From contig CAIMDH010000143.1 of assembly GCA_903839715.1 (NCBI GenBank), positions 1 through 15,524 of the forward strand: a stretch of 15,524 bases of DNA, given 5' to 3'. Each line of letters starts with the position of its first letter. The stretch's first letter is position 1. Positions 6,737 through 13,419 of this stretch are shown here, one piece after another. A program made the position numbers and the translations under genes. Source of the DNA: an uncultured bacterium. GTDB taxonomy: Bacteria > Patescibacteriota > Minisyncoccia > Phycocordibacterales > UBA918. The notes under the pieces are model-generated. The model was not told the DNA's origin, ran no database searches, and was given only the letters and a program-made list of their open reading frames with translations.

Positions 6737-7723
6737 CTACCCCTGCACCAATTCCGCGGCACGAACAATTCCTTCTACTCCCATGCCGTAGTGTTCTACT
6801 AGTTCATCTGGTTCACCTGATTGTCCAAACACATCATCAACACCAACGCGCCTAATCTTAGTTGGATGTACTTCAGAGAGATACTCTGCCACGGCACCCC
6901 CTAATCCACCCACCCGTTGGTGTTCTTCGACAGTCACCATTCCTTTGTATTCTCGCGCCACGCGTAGGAGCGCCTCTGTGTCGAGCGGCTTTACTGTTGG
7001 CATATGGAGGACCGTAGTGCCGATTCCACGCGCCTCAAGGGCTTGTGCGGCCTTCAGAGCATTAAACAAGAGTGTCCCAGTGACCACAATAGCTACATCG
7101 GCACTGAGTGCTTCGGTACGCTCGTACATTACCACTGCTTTCCCGATTTCAAACGGTGATTCTGCTGTAGTTACTATTGGTGTATTACTACGACCAACAC
7201 GGATATAGACCGGGCCTTCATACTTGGCAGCTGCCAGAGTAGCTTTCCGTGCTTCATGTACGTCAGCTGGTGCAATCACAACCATATTAGGAATCACGCG
7301 CATCAGCGCAATATCTTCAATCGCTTGGTGCGTAGCACCATCTGGACCCACTGATACTCCGGCGTGAGCGCCGATAATTTTTACGTTACTTTGATTGTAC
7401 GCAATCGTGGTACGAATCTGCTCCCAATTACGCCCCGGCGAAAACATCGCATACGAAGCAATGAATGGCACCTTCCCCATCGCTGCCATTCCTGAAGCGA
7501 CTGAGGCCATGCTTTGTTCAGTAATACCCACCTGGACAAAACGATCAGGAAAAGCTTCCGCAAACGGCAAGGTGCGAGTCGATTCAGTCAGGTCAGCTGC
7601 TAGCGCCACAATCCGTGTATCACGCTTGGCAGCTTCAACCAATCCTTCCCCATACCCATTACGGCTTGGTTGTTTGTCCATCTCTGGTGTGTCGTATTTT
7701 TTGTCGAGGTGTTTTGCTAGCAT
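6737..7723 (-). CDS. transketolase, C-terminal subunit (pyrimidine-binding and C domains)
   Basis: The second half of a split transketolase, which moves two-carbon ketol units between sugar phosphates. The 328 residues contain the pyrimidine-binding domain (about 16-185), with the catalytic Glu69 in VGITEQSM that activates the thiamine ring, SYAMFSPGRNWEQIR (90-104) and GVSVGPDGATHQAIEDIALMR (122-142). The transketolase C-terminal domain covers about 190-325. I took the ATG at 7723; an in-frame GTG at 7816 would start inside the repeat region and adds no family similarity, and Met15 is another possible start. The partner tktN lies upstream on the same strand, 165 nt away, and the two products should assemble as a heteromer. 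A TAG stop and a bidirectional terminator follow. A DXS-like activity is less likely given the split layout and the pentose-phosphate neighbours. Confidence 0.92.
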   Translation of the reverse strand: MLAKHLDKKYDTPEMDKQPSRNGYGEGLVEAAKRDTRIVALAADLTESTRTLPFAEAFPDRFVQVGITEQSMASVASGMAAMGKVPFIASYAMFSPGRNWEQIRTTIAYNQSNVKIIGAHAGVSVGPDGATHQAIEDIALMRVIPNMVVIAPADVHEARKATLAAAKYEGPVYIRVGRSNTPIVTTAESPFEIGKAVVMYERTEALSADVAIVVTGTLLFNALKAAQALEARGIGTTVLHMPTVKPLDTEALLRVAREYKGMVTVEEHQRVGGLGGAVAEYLSEVHPTKIRRVGVDDVFGQSGEPDELVEHYGMGVEGIVRAAELVQG

Positions 7724-7738
7724 TTTACATAAATTTAT

Positions 7739-7900
7739 TAACGAAGAAGTTTGCCATTGGAGATTTAAGATTTCTGAAAATGGATAAAATTCGAGGCATG
7801 CGAAGGAAATATTCACGAGGCATATGCCGGGATATGTTGAGTGATATTTCTTGGTGAATAACGTAGAAGTTTGCCATTTTCAGGAATCTTAAGAAATATC
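7739..7900. repeat. nested direct and inverted repeat between tktN and tktC
   Basis: Two 20-nt direct copies differing at one base, TAACGAAGAAGTTTGCCATT (7739-7758) and TAACGTAGAAGTTTGCCATT (7859-7878), lie 120 nt apart. A 19-nt inverted pair with one mismatch (7765-7783 and 7874-7892) encloses about 90 nt. Inside are a second inverted pair (7806-7816 with 7841-7850, one bulge) and the palindrome GGCATATGCC (7819-7828). A further perfect 10-nt inverted pair joins 7843-7852 and 7891-7900. The right arms overlap the last codons and TAA of tktN. No credible gene lies inside. It could be a mobile non-coding repeat (MITE or REP-like) or a structured mRNA segment regulating tktC; I cannot tell which. 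Confidence 0.75.
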
Positions 7901-8785
7901 TTCTTTAGCGATTAAACCAGCGAGTGTACGCAGCTTAGCGAGAGCTACTTCTGCCTGCTTATCCTTTGGTACTCGATCTTCTGGACCTTTGCCTGGAGGG
8001 TTACCATGCCACCTAAAATCGCGCTCAAAGACATCAACTCCTTTCGAAGCGATGGTGTGGGCAATAATTAGTGACGGCTGCCCGTACACTGCCTGTGCTT
8101 TGCCGATAGCGTCATTTACGGCGCGAATATTGTGACCATCTACTTCCTGCACATCAAAATTAAAAGCTTCAAATTTTTCGGCCAGTGGCTCAAGTGGCAT
8201 TACGTCTTTGGTATACCCATCAATCTGGATACCGTTGCGGTCCACAATTACAATCAGGTTATGGAGTTTTTCTTTACCAGCCAGCAAGGCCGCTTCCCAG
8301 ACCTGTCCTTCGTTCAGTTCTCCGTCGCCTGTAATACAGTAGACGTATTTTGAAGAATACGGATTATCGATACGTTCTGCGAGGGCCATGCCAATCGCTT
8401 GTGAAAGTCCCGACCCGAGCGGTCCCGAACTTGTCTCAATACCCGGCAGTGCAGTACGGTGCGGATGCCCCTGAAGACGTGACCCAAATTTACGGAGTGT
8501 TACTAATTCTTCTAGCGGAAAATATCCCGCATGCGCTAGGGTTGCATACAAGACCGGACAAATGTGTCCATTGGAAAGGACCAATCGATCACGCTCTGAC
8601 CAGAGTGGATTTTTAGGGTCGTGCTGCATCACCTTAAAATACAAGAGTGAAAAAATATCAGCCATTCCGAGCGGGCCAGCCGTGTGACCACTACCGGCAG
8701 CTACCAGCATTTCAATAATACTCTGGCGAATTTGGTTAGCCTTTAATTCTAAAGACTGTACTTCTTTTGATGTTAGATAATGCAT
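7889..8785 (-). CDS. transketolase, N-terminal subunit (TPP-binding)
   Basis: The first half of the split transketolase, 298 residues, carrying the thiamine diphosphate domain. SGHTAGPLG (32-40) holds the active-site His34, and a second conserved element, GHPHR, is at 106-110. The TPP/Mg motif begins GDGELNEGQVWEAAL (153-167) and closes with Asn184 in VDRNGIQIDG. ASKGVDVFE (246-254) and FRWHG (257-261) match the end of the domain. The ATG at 8785 is 11 nt after an extended -10 box. It lies 66 nt downstream of rpe with no terminator between, so it can be read both from its own promoter and from the gap operon. Its last codons overlap the intergenic repeat. The split arrangement is well known in archaea and many bacteria and is not a frameshift. 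Confidence 0.93.
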   Translation of the reverse strand: MHYLTSKEVQSLELKANQIRQSIIEMLVAAGSGHTAGPLGMADIFSLLYFKVMQHDPKNPLWSERDRLVLSNGHICPVLYATLAHAGYFPLEELVTLRKFGSRLQGHPHRTALPGIETSSGPLGSGLSQAIGMALAERIDNPYSSKYVYCITGDGELNEGQVWEAALLAGKEKLHNLIVIVDRNGIQIDGYTKDVMPLEPLAEKFEAFNFDVQEVDGHNIRAVNDAIGKAQAVYGQPSLIIAHTIASKGVDVFERDFRWHGNPPGKGPEDRVPKDKQAEVALAKLRTLAGLIAKEDIS

Positions 8786-8796
8786 AGAACTGCTTT

Positions 8797-8805
8797 AGTA
8801 TACCA
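8797..8805 (-). promoter_or_regulatory. extended -10 promoter of tktN, nearly leaderless
   Basis: TGGTATACT on the minus strand; the TATACT (8797-8802) ends 11 nt before the tktN ATG, predicting a leader of about 5 nt. It is the same 9-mer as the rplY promoter. No good -35 is present. It would give tktN-tktC a promoter independent of gap-rpiB-rpe. Confidence 0.6.
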
Positions 8806-8825
8806 GTCCGCAGTTGGGGCTGGTA
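8801..8825. repeat. inverted repeat overlapping the tktN promoter
   Basis: TACCAG (8801-8806) pairs with CTGGTA (8820-8825) around 13 nt, with two further pairs possible inside after one mismatch or wobble. The left arm covers the TG and first bases of the tktN -10 box. An operator is possible. No T-run follows, so it is not a terminator. Confidence 0.35.
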
Positions 8826-8851
8826 GGTAAAACGTGTGAGTTGTACCCACT

Positions 8852-9499
8852 CTACTTCGTTAGTGCTTGTAGGACTTGATGTGCCTCGTAGGGATTTTCT
8901 GCACCGACAATGGCTGAGCCACAAATAAAGCGGTCGGCTCCGGCTGCTGCTAATTTTTTAATAGTGTCTTTGTTTACACTTCCGTCAATAGTAATAGAGA
9001 GTCTCGGGTGACGTAGCTTCAGTGCGGCAATGCGTTCTAGTACTCGTTCATCAAAGGGCTGCCCTTGTGCACCAACCTTAGCAATACCCATTAGTTGTAT
9101 GTAATCTGCTCGGGCAAGATACGGTTCAAGATCAGAAAGCGCGGTGTCATTTACCGCAGCGATACCAACAGATATTTTAGTACCCTCCACAAATCTCGCA
9201 AACGCATCTGGTGAGATATGTTCAGTATGAAATACGAGCATATCAGCACCAGCAGCAATCCAGGCCTCTGCTGCAGCGAGTGGCTCGGCTACCATCAAGT
9301 CTACCTCCAGGGTAAAGCGGTCAGTGAACAGTTGCACTTCTTTAGGCTGACCGAGCGGGTTGTAGGGCCAAGACTGATATGGCACAAACACACCATCTAC
9401 TACATCGATATGAATTTCCGGCGAAAAACTCAACCCCGGCAATATAGCCTTAAGCTGTTCGGCTGATATGGGAATAATGGCAGGGACAATCGGAATCAT
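8852..9499 (-). CDS. rpe: ribulose-phosphate 3-epimerase family protein (divergent)
   Basis: Expected to interconvert ribulose 5-phosphate and xylulose 5-phosphate in the non-oxidative pentose phosphate pathway. The 215-residue TIM barrel keeps HIDVVDGVFVP (30-40), matching the family HxD-x-MDG metal motif (His30, Asp32). VFHTEH (89-94), GAQGQPFDERVLERI (143-157, phosphate loop) and TIDGSVNKDT (170-179, Asp172) are also kept, and CGSAIVGAENP (193-203) closes the phosphate site. Two key positions differ from textbook RPE. The metal-binding His of the VHLMV motif is Asp67 (EVDLMV), and the PSILSAD segment near the N-terminus reads PAIIPIS. The ATG overlaps the rpiB TGA by 4 nt (ATGA), indicating translational coupling. 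The family call is good; activity on this substrate is likely but not certain. Confidence 0.82.
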   Translation of the reverse strand: MIPIVPAIIPISAEQLKAILPGLSFSPEIHIDVVDGVFVPYQSWPYNPLGQPKEVQLFTDRFTLEVDLMVAEPLAAAEAWIAAGADMLVFHTEHISPDAFARFVEGTKISVGIAAVNDTALSDLEPYLARADYIQLMGIAKVGAQGQPFDERVLERIAALKLRHPRLSITIDGSVNKDTIKKLAAAGADRFICGSAIVGAENPYEAHQVLQALTK

Positions 9500-9984
9500 A
9501 TGATACGCACTTCACGAGTTATTTTTTCAATTTTTTGGTTACGACGACGGTATTTTTCATCTGGTAAGACCGGGGTACTAAACCACCTCACAATACATTC
9601 TTTAACTTCCTCAACATCCACAAAGCGCGCGCCAATTGAAAGTACATTGGCATCATTGTGAGCGCGAGACAGCGTAATGATTTCACTATTCCCTCCATAA
9701 AAGACCGTCGTTCGCACCTTTGGGAAACGATTTGCCATCATGGCCTCACCTTGCCCAGAACCACCAAAAATAATCCCGCAAGAATCTTCCGGAGCTAGAC
9801 TCACTGCTCCTGCTGCCCTACTAATAAAGTCAGGAAAGTCATCTTCTGCGTCGTATGCCATTGCACCATGATCAGTCACACTCTCACCCTGCTCACGTAG
9901 CCAAGCAACAATCGCTTCCTTGTGTGCAAAGCCCGCATGATCGCAAGCAACATGAATATGTTTTTTGATAGCCGTGAGTGACAT
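9496..9984 (-). CDS. rpiB: ribose 5-phosphate isomerase B family
   Basis: Interconverts ribose 5-phosphate and ribulose 5-phosphate. The 162-residue protein has the RpiB/LacAB signatures ACDHAGFAHKE (13-23, with Asp15 and His16) and SRAHNDANVLSIGARF (106-121). The active-site loop reads GGSGQGEAMMANRF (74-87). It has no Cys at the position used as catalytic base in E. coli RpiB. Instead Glu80 sits where the Mycobacterium tuberculosis-type enzyme uses Glu, so this is the Glu-based subtype and not a dead enzyme. The C-terminal tail (142-162) is long and basic. It begins 2 nt after the gap stop and overlaps rpe by 4 nt, so gap-rpiB-rpe form one operon. A broader sugar-phosphate isomerase role (galactose- or allose-6-phosphate) is the main alternative. 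Confidence 0.92.
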   Translation of the reverse strand: MSLTAIKKHIHVACDHAGFAHKEAIVAWLREQGESVTDHGAMAYDAEDDFPDFISRAAGAVSLAPEDSCGIIFGGSGQGEAMMANRFPKVRTTVFYGGNSEIITLSRAHNDANVLSIGARFVDVEEVKECIVRWFSTPVLPDEKYRRRNQKIEKITREVRII

Positions 9985-9986
9985 AC

Positions 9987-11012
9987 TTACTGGACATGCT
10001 TAGCACTCTCTCGAACATGCTCAACTAGTGTCTGAGTGTAGCTGGTTTCGTTGTCATACCACGCAAGTACTTTTACCAAATTACCGCCCACGACTTTTGT
10101 AAATGAGAGATCAGCAATTGAGCCGACGCGTGAACCAATAATGTCAGTTGAAACAATCTCTTCAGCCGTGACCGCAAAGAGATGCTTCCATCGTGGGTCT
10201 TGAGCAGCCTTAATGAGTGCGGTATTAATTTCTTCAACTGTAGTATCACGCTTAGCAATAAACGTCACGTCGACAATGGAGCCGACCGGTACCGGTACCC
10301 GGAGCGCGATACCATCAAATAGTCCCTCGAGTTCAGGGTGAGCAAGTGTTGTTGCAATCGCAGCACCGGTAGTACTTGGCACAATATTAAGTGCTGCTGC
10401 CCGACCACCACGCATATCTTTTTTGCTTGGACCGTCAACTAAACTCTGTGACGCAGTGTACGCATGCACAGTATTAAGAACTGCCTTTTCGATACCTACA
10501 ACTTCTTTCAAAATAGCAATGAGAGGGCTCGTAGCATTCGTTGTACAAGAAGCATTCGAGGAAATCTGACAGGTCTTAAGCTTTTCATGATTGACACCCA
10601 TAAGGACTGTCGCTCCCTCTACTCCCGCCGCCACCGCATCGCCCTTCATCGGCGCTGTTACCACTACCCGCTTGGCACCTGCATCAAGGTGTAACTTAGC
10701 ACTCTCGTACGTGGTAAAAAATCCTGTTGATTCAACAACAATATCAATTGCCAAATCTTTCCATGGTAGCTTGTTTGGTTCACGTTCTTGTGTGAACATA
10801 ATTTTTTTGCCATTCACATGCAAAGCTCCCTCTTTTACCTCAACTGAAAACGGACTGCGTCCATACACCGAATCGTATGTGAGCAAGTAGGCAAGATTAT
10901 CAATATCTCCCAAATCATTGATAGCGACCACTTCAAAGTCAGGGTTACCAAATGCTAGACGAAAAAATGTTCTTCCAATACGACCAAATCCATTAATTGC
11001 AACTCGAACCAT
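9987..11012 (-). CDS. gap: glyceraldehyde-3-phosphate dehydrogenase
   Basis: Oxidises glyceraldehyde 3-phosphate to 1,3-bisphosphoglycerate with reduction of NAD. The 341-residue protein has the Rossmann signature VAINGFGRIGR (4-14) and Asp33 after the second strand (VVAINDLGD), which favours NAD over NADP. The catalytic motif SNASCTTNA (152-160) contains Cys156, with partner His183 in NTVHAYTASQ. GGRAAALNIVPSTTGAA (202-218) and the C-terminal WYDNETSYT (318-326) complete the class I pattern. Its length is normal (330-340). It is the first gene of the gap-rpiB-rpe operon, joining triose oxidation to pentose phosphate interconversion. No Shine-Dalgarno site sits at the normal distance; an AGGAG lies about 25 nt upstream, too far to act. 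The stop is TAA or TAG as read on the minus strand at 9987-9989. Confidence 0.97.
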   Translation of the reverse strand: MVRVAINGFGRIGRTFFRLAFGNPDFEVVAINDLGDIDNLAYLLTYDSVYGRSPFSVEVKEGALHVNGKKIMFTQEREPNKLPWKDLAIDIVVESTGFFTTYESAKLHLDAGAKRVVVTAPMKGDAVAAGVEGATVLMGVNHEKLKTCQISSNASCTTNATSPLIAILKEVVGIEKAVLNTVHAYTASQSLVDGPSKKDMRGGRAAALNIVPSTTGAAIATTLAHPELEGLFDGIALRVPVPVGSIVDVTFIAKRDTTVEEINTALIKAAQDPRWKHLFAVTAEEIVSTDIIGSRVGSIADLSFTKVVGGNLVKVLAWYDNETSYTQTLVEHVRESAKHVQ

Positions 11013-11044
11013 AGCTATGTTTTACTTATGACTAAACTCCTACT

Positions 11045-11050
11045 ACTATA
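11045..11050 (-). promoter_or_regulatory. candidate -10 box of the gap operon
   Basis: TATAGT on the minus strand, 32 nt before the gap ATG. It lacks the TG extension seen at the leaderless genes. TTGATT lies only 14 nt upstream, too close for a standard -35. It would give a leader of about 26 nt. This is a weak, motif-only call in the 60-nt gap between the surface-protein operon and gap. Confidence 0.35.
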
Positions 11051-11072
11051 GCGATAAATTACGAAATCAACA

Positions 11073-12650
11073 CTAGAGCTTATCCTCAGCTTCTCCGAAG
11101 CGTTTGTAGACAAACATAACAAGAACCACAATCAGTAAGAGTAGTGATGCTAATGTTAAAAAAAACGGACTGATGATTTCAACAATTTTATCAGGAAAGA
11201 GAACCTCTACTGCCGCTGTACTCGCTGCTATAAATGTTACTGGTGTTAGGTACCGTGCCATTACTCGTTGTTCATATTCAAAAATTTCTACCTGAAACTG
11301 TGACCTGCCAGCCGCTTTCAATGGTGCTATAGTAGCTTCGTAGGCAGTCCGCTCTTTATTGATACGGAGTAAAAATGCATACGTCCGCTTTCTATCAGTT
11401 GGATCCGACAACGTGACAATGATTGACTTTAGGTGTTTCGGTAAAGTTTCATACGGGATACTGAGTACAAAAACTTCGTCTGAATTGAGAGAGATAGCAG
11501 TGTCGGTAAAACTAAAGGATTTATTTCCTTGCCTGAGCCGAATCTCTGTAGCGGCAAAAATCTCTCCTGGTAGCAAGAGTTCTTCTTTAAAGACCGGTTC
11601 GACAGTGGTAGCGGTCGTGGTTCCTCCTTGACCACCACTGGACGAAATCGTTTTACGTACCACTTGTACGGCACCCGAAGAAATAGAACCATCAGGAGCA
11701 ATCACAAACGCCGCATAATACAGTGTATCTGCAAGTGTGAACGCGCCTTTATCAAAGTAGGCACTACCAGTTCCTTCATACACAATCGCACCATCGTACT
11801 GGTCGGTCGGGTACCCTAAGTGACTACGAACTACCCGCACCCGCGCCTCAGGTATCGTACTCGGTAAGACCCAACGCAACCATACATCACCACCGGTTGC
11901 ATCAGCAGTAAAAAACTGCACATTAGGTGGCGTCAAAAAATCCCGAGTCGCCGTTTTAAACTCCCCCGCACTCAAGACTAATTCCCTTCCCGTAGTGTCA
12001 TAACCAATAAGCTCGTAGAGATAGACGGTACCCGGCTCAAGCTCACTAATGTTGGTTTGTTGTTCGGTCCGATAGACATCGTTGACAATATAACCCTCAT
12101 CATATGCATCATTTCGCCCCCAACGAAGCGCGTACCGCGCGGGCTTACTAGTCTTCCAGGAAAATGCTGCATCATTAGTACCCGTGGTCACAGCAAAATC
12201 GAGTAGCATAAAAACTAGTGTTCCTGACGGATTTTGACTAGGTGTAGAGGTTGTGACAGGCGGTGGTAGCGGTGCGACTAAGGTCGTCGTCGCTAACGCA
12301 TTTGAGGTGGTAGAGACATTATAAAAAGCGTCAAACGCATACACTTCGTACGAATACAGAGTTTCCGGAGTCAGTCCCGTATCACTAAATGTCGTCAGGG
12401 TAGTAGTGGCAATTGGTACACTATCGCGTAAGAGCACGTACCCACCGAGCATGTAGTTATCAGTAGAGACAGACCAAGACACGTTGACTTGGGTTGCCGC
12501 TATCGGCACAGCATCAAGGAGCGTTGGCGTACTGGGCGGTACCGAATCATTTACAAGCATCGCCGATATTGAAAAATCACTTGTAGCAGCACTAGCAAGC
12601 GCCTGTACACTAAGCAAAATACTCACAACAAAAAGGAGTAGGCATCTCAT
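11073..12650 (-). CDS. exported fibronectin type III protein with C-terminal membrane anchor
   Basis: A 525-residue surface protein. A signal peptide covers about residues 1-20. Three fibronectin type III-like beta domains follow: about 36-122 (VPPSTPTLLDAV start, TGLTPETLYSYEVYAFD core), about 145-234 (ISELEPGTVYLYELIGYD) and about 240-334. A Pro/Thr-rich linker (125-142) joins the first two, and a Ser/Gly/Thr linker (335-350) leads to a fourth beta-rich domain (about 360-470) that I do not recognise. A single transmembrane helix spans about 493-515, followed by a short charged cytoplasmic tail. FN3 modules usually act as spacers or bind partners, so adhesion or display is likely, but the ligand is unknown. 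It is the last gene of a four-gene cluster, with its ATG overlapping the preceding TGA by 4 nt. Confidence 0.85.
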   Translation of the reverse strand: MRCLLLFVVSILLSVQALASAATSDFSISAMLVNDSVPPSTPTLLDAVPIAATQVNVSWSVSTDNYMLGGYVLLRDSVPIATTTLTTFSDTGLTPETLYSYEVYAFDAFYNVSTTSNALATTTLVAPLPPPVTTSTPSQNPSGTLVFMLLDFAVTTGTNDAAFSWKTSKPARYALRWGRNDAYDEGYIVNDVYRTEQQTNISELEPGTVYLYELIGYDTTGRELVLSAGEFKTATRDFLTPPNVQFFTADATGGDVWLRWVLPSTIPEARVRVVRSHLGYPTDQYDGAIVYEGTGSAYFDKGAFTLADTLYYAAFVIAPDGSISSGAVQVVRKTISSSGGQGGTTTATTVEPVFKEELLLPGEIFAATEIRLRQGNKSFSFTDTAISLNSDEVFVLSIPYETLPKHLKSIIVTLSDPTDRKRTYAFLLRINKERTAYEATIAPLKAAGRSQFQVEIFEYEQRVMARYLTPVTFIAASTAAVEVLFPDKIVEIISPFFLTLASLLLLIVVLVMFVYKRFGEAEDKL

Positions 12651-13414
12651 AACGGAATAGCTGTCAATGTGGTGGTTGCAACGTATGTCCCTGCAATTAC
12701 CCCTGCAGCACTACCAATACCAACCCTAAAATTAACAGTGGTAGTGGCACCATCTGGCTGATTTGCAACACCTTGTGAGATTAGGATATCAGTCGTCGAA
12801 AGCCCGTCCCAACACGCAAGTGATGTATCGAGACTCCCTACCCCACAAAGCGCACCATTATCTCGAAACCGCGTTACTACATCAGAGCCTTCTGGCGAAA
12901 ATCCAAAGTGAGCATCAGAACCATTAGTCACAAAAGAAAAGTCGGCATTAGGAGCAGCGCCTGAGACGTAGTCCGCAATCGCATCAACCCCTTTTTGGAG
13001 CGCTGGCGTACCATCGGCCGCAATTGTTAGTTGGTACCCACTCGGACTATCAGTGAGCACCACGACACTCGTTGAACCATTGGCAGTACCACCAGTCAAT
13101 CCACCAAGTGCTGGTGACATAGTGACATTTGGTGCGGCAGTCATACTCAAAAATACTTCTTGCATCTGCTGGTACCCCGCACGCAAGCTATATGTCGTAC
13201 TAGTAGCTTCTCCAGTAGCAACTTCGCCGGCGGTACTCTCCAGACGGTAGCTACTTGAAGTAGAAAGTCCACCAGTGAAGTTGATACTATCACTTTGTAA
13301 CTGATAACTAGGACTCGTCCGTACTTGTGCAGTAGACACAGCCAAGCAGCTGACAACGAGGACAGTGAGGAGGCTAGAGTGAAGGAACAATTTGTAAAAA
13401 GAACGAACTCCCAT
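12647..13414 (-). CDS. secreted beta-rich protein with C-x10-C-W motif (WxL-like?)
   Basis: A 255-residue secreted protein. A signal peptide occupies about residues 1-29 and no membrane anchor follows. Residues 34-81 hold three tandem motifs of the form S-x-x-Y-x-L (SPSYQL, SSSYRL, STTYSL). A second beta domain (about 90-255) contains GGLTGGTANGSTSVVVLTDS (104-123), a Cys pair with Trp (C190, C201, W202), and the ending AGTYVATTTLTAIP. Nearly the same three elements occur in the 231-residue product at 14527-15222, so the two are paralogs over this domain. The C-terminal TYxATxTLT resembles the end of Gram-positive WxL proteins but lacks the W-x-L. It lies 5 nt after the DUF916-like gene and overlaps the FN3 gene by 4 nt. 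Function unknown; probably a cell-surface or pilus-like structural protein. Confidence 0.8.
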   Translation of the reverse strand: MGVRSFYKLFLHSSLLTVLVVSCLAVSTAQVRTSPSYQLQSDSINFTGGLSTSSSYRLESTAGEVATGEATSTTYSLRAGYQQMQEVFLSMTAAPNVTMSPALGGLTGGTANGSTSVVVLTDSPSGYQLTIAADGTPALQKGVDAIADYVSGAAPNADFSFVTNGSDAHFGFSPEGSDVVTRFRDNGALCGVGSLDTSLACWDGLSTTDILISQGVANQPDGATTTVNFRVGIGSAAGVIAGTYVATTTLTAIPL

Positions 13415-13419
13415 TGTCG

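Noticed and set aside
7724..7816. N-terminal extension of tktC to the GTG at 7816
   Set aside because: The added residues come from the repeat region and have no transketolase similarity; the ATG at 7723 gives the normal domain start.
6737..8785. The two transketolase genes as one gene broken by a frameshift
   Set aside because: They are separated by 165 nt, each has a full domain set and its own start and stop, and two-gene transketolases are a known natural form.
9496..9984. RpiB as an inactive enzyme because the catalytic Cys is missing
   Set aside because: Glu80 occupies the position used by the Glu-type RpiB subfamily, so activity is expected.
9496..12649. Recoding of UGA to glycine, as in some CPR lineages
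   Set aside because: TGA ends rpiB (9496) and the 255-aa gene (12647), each exactly at a 4-nt overlap with the next ATG, so UGA is a stop here.
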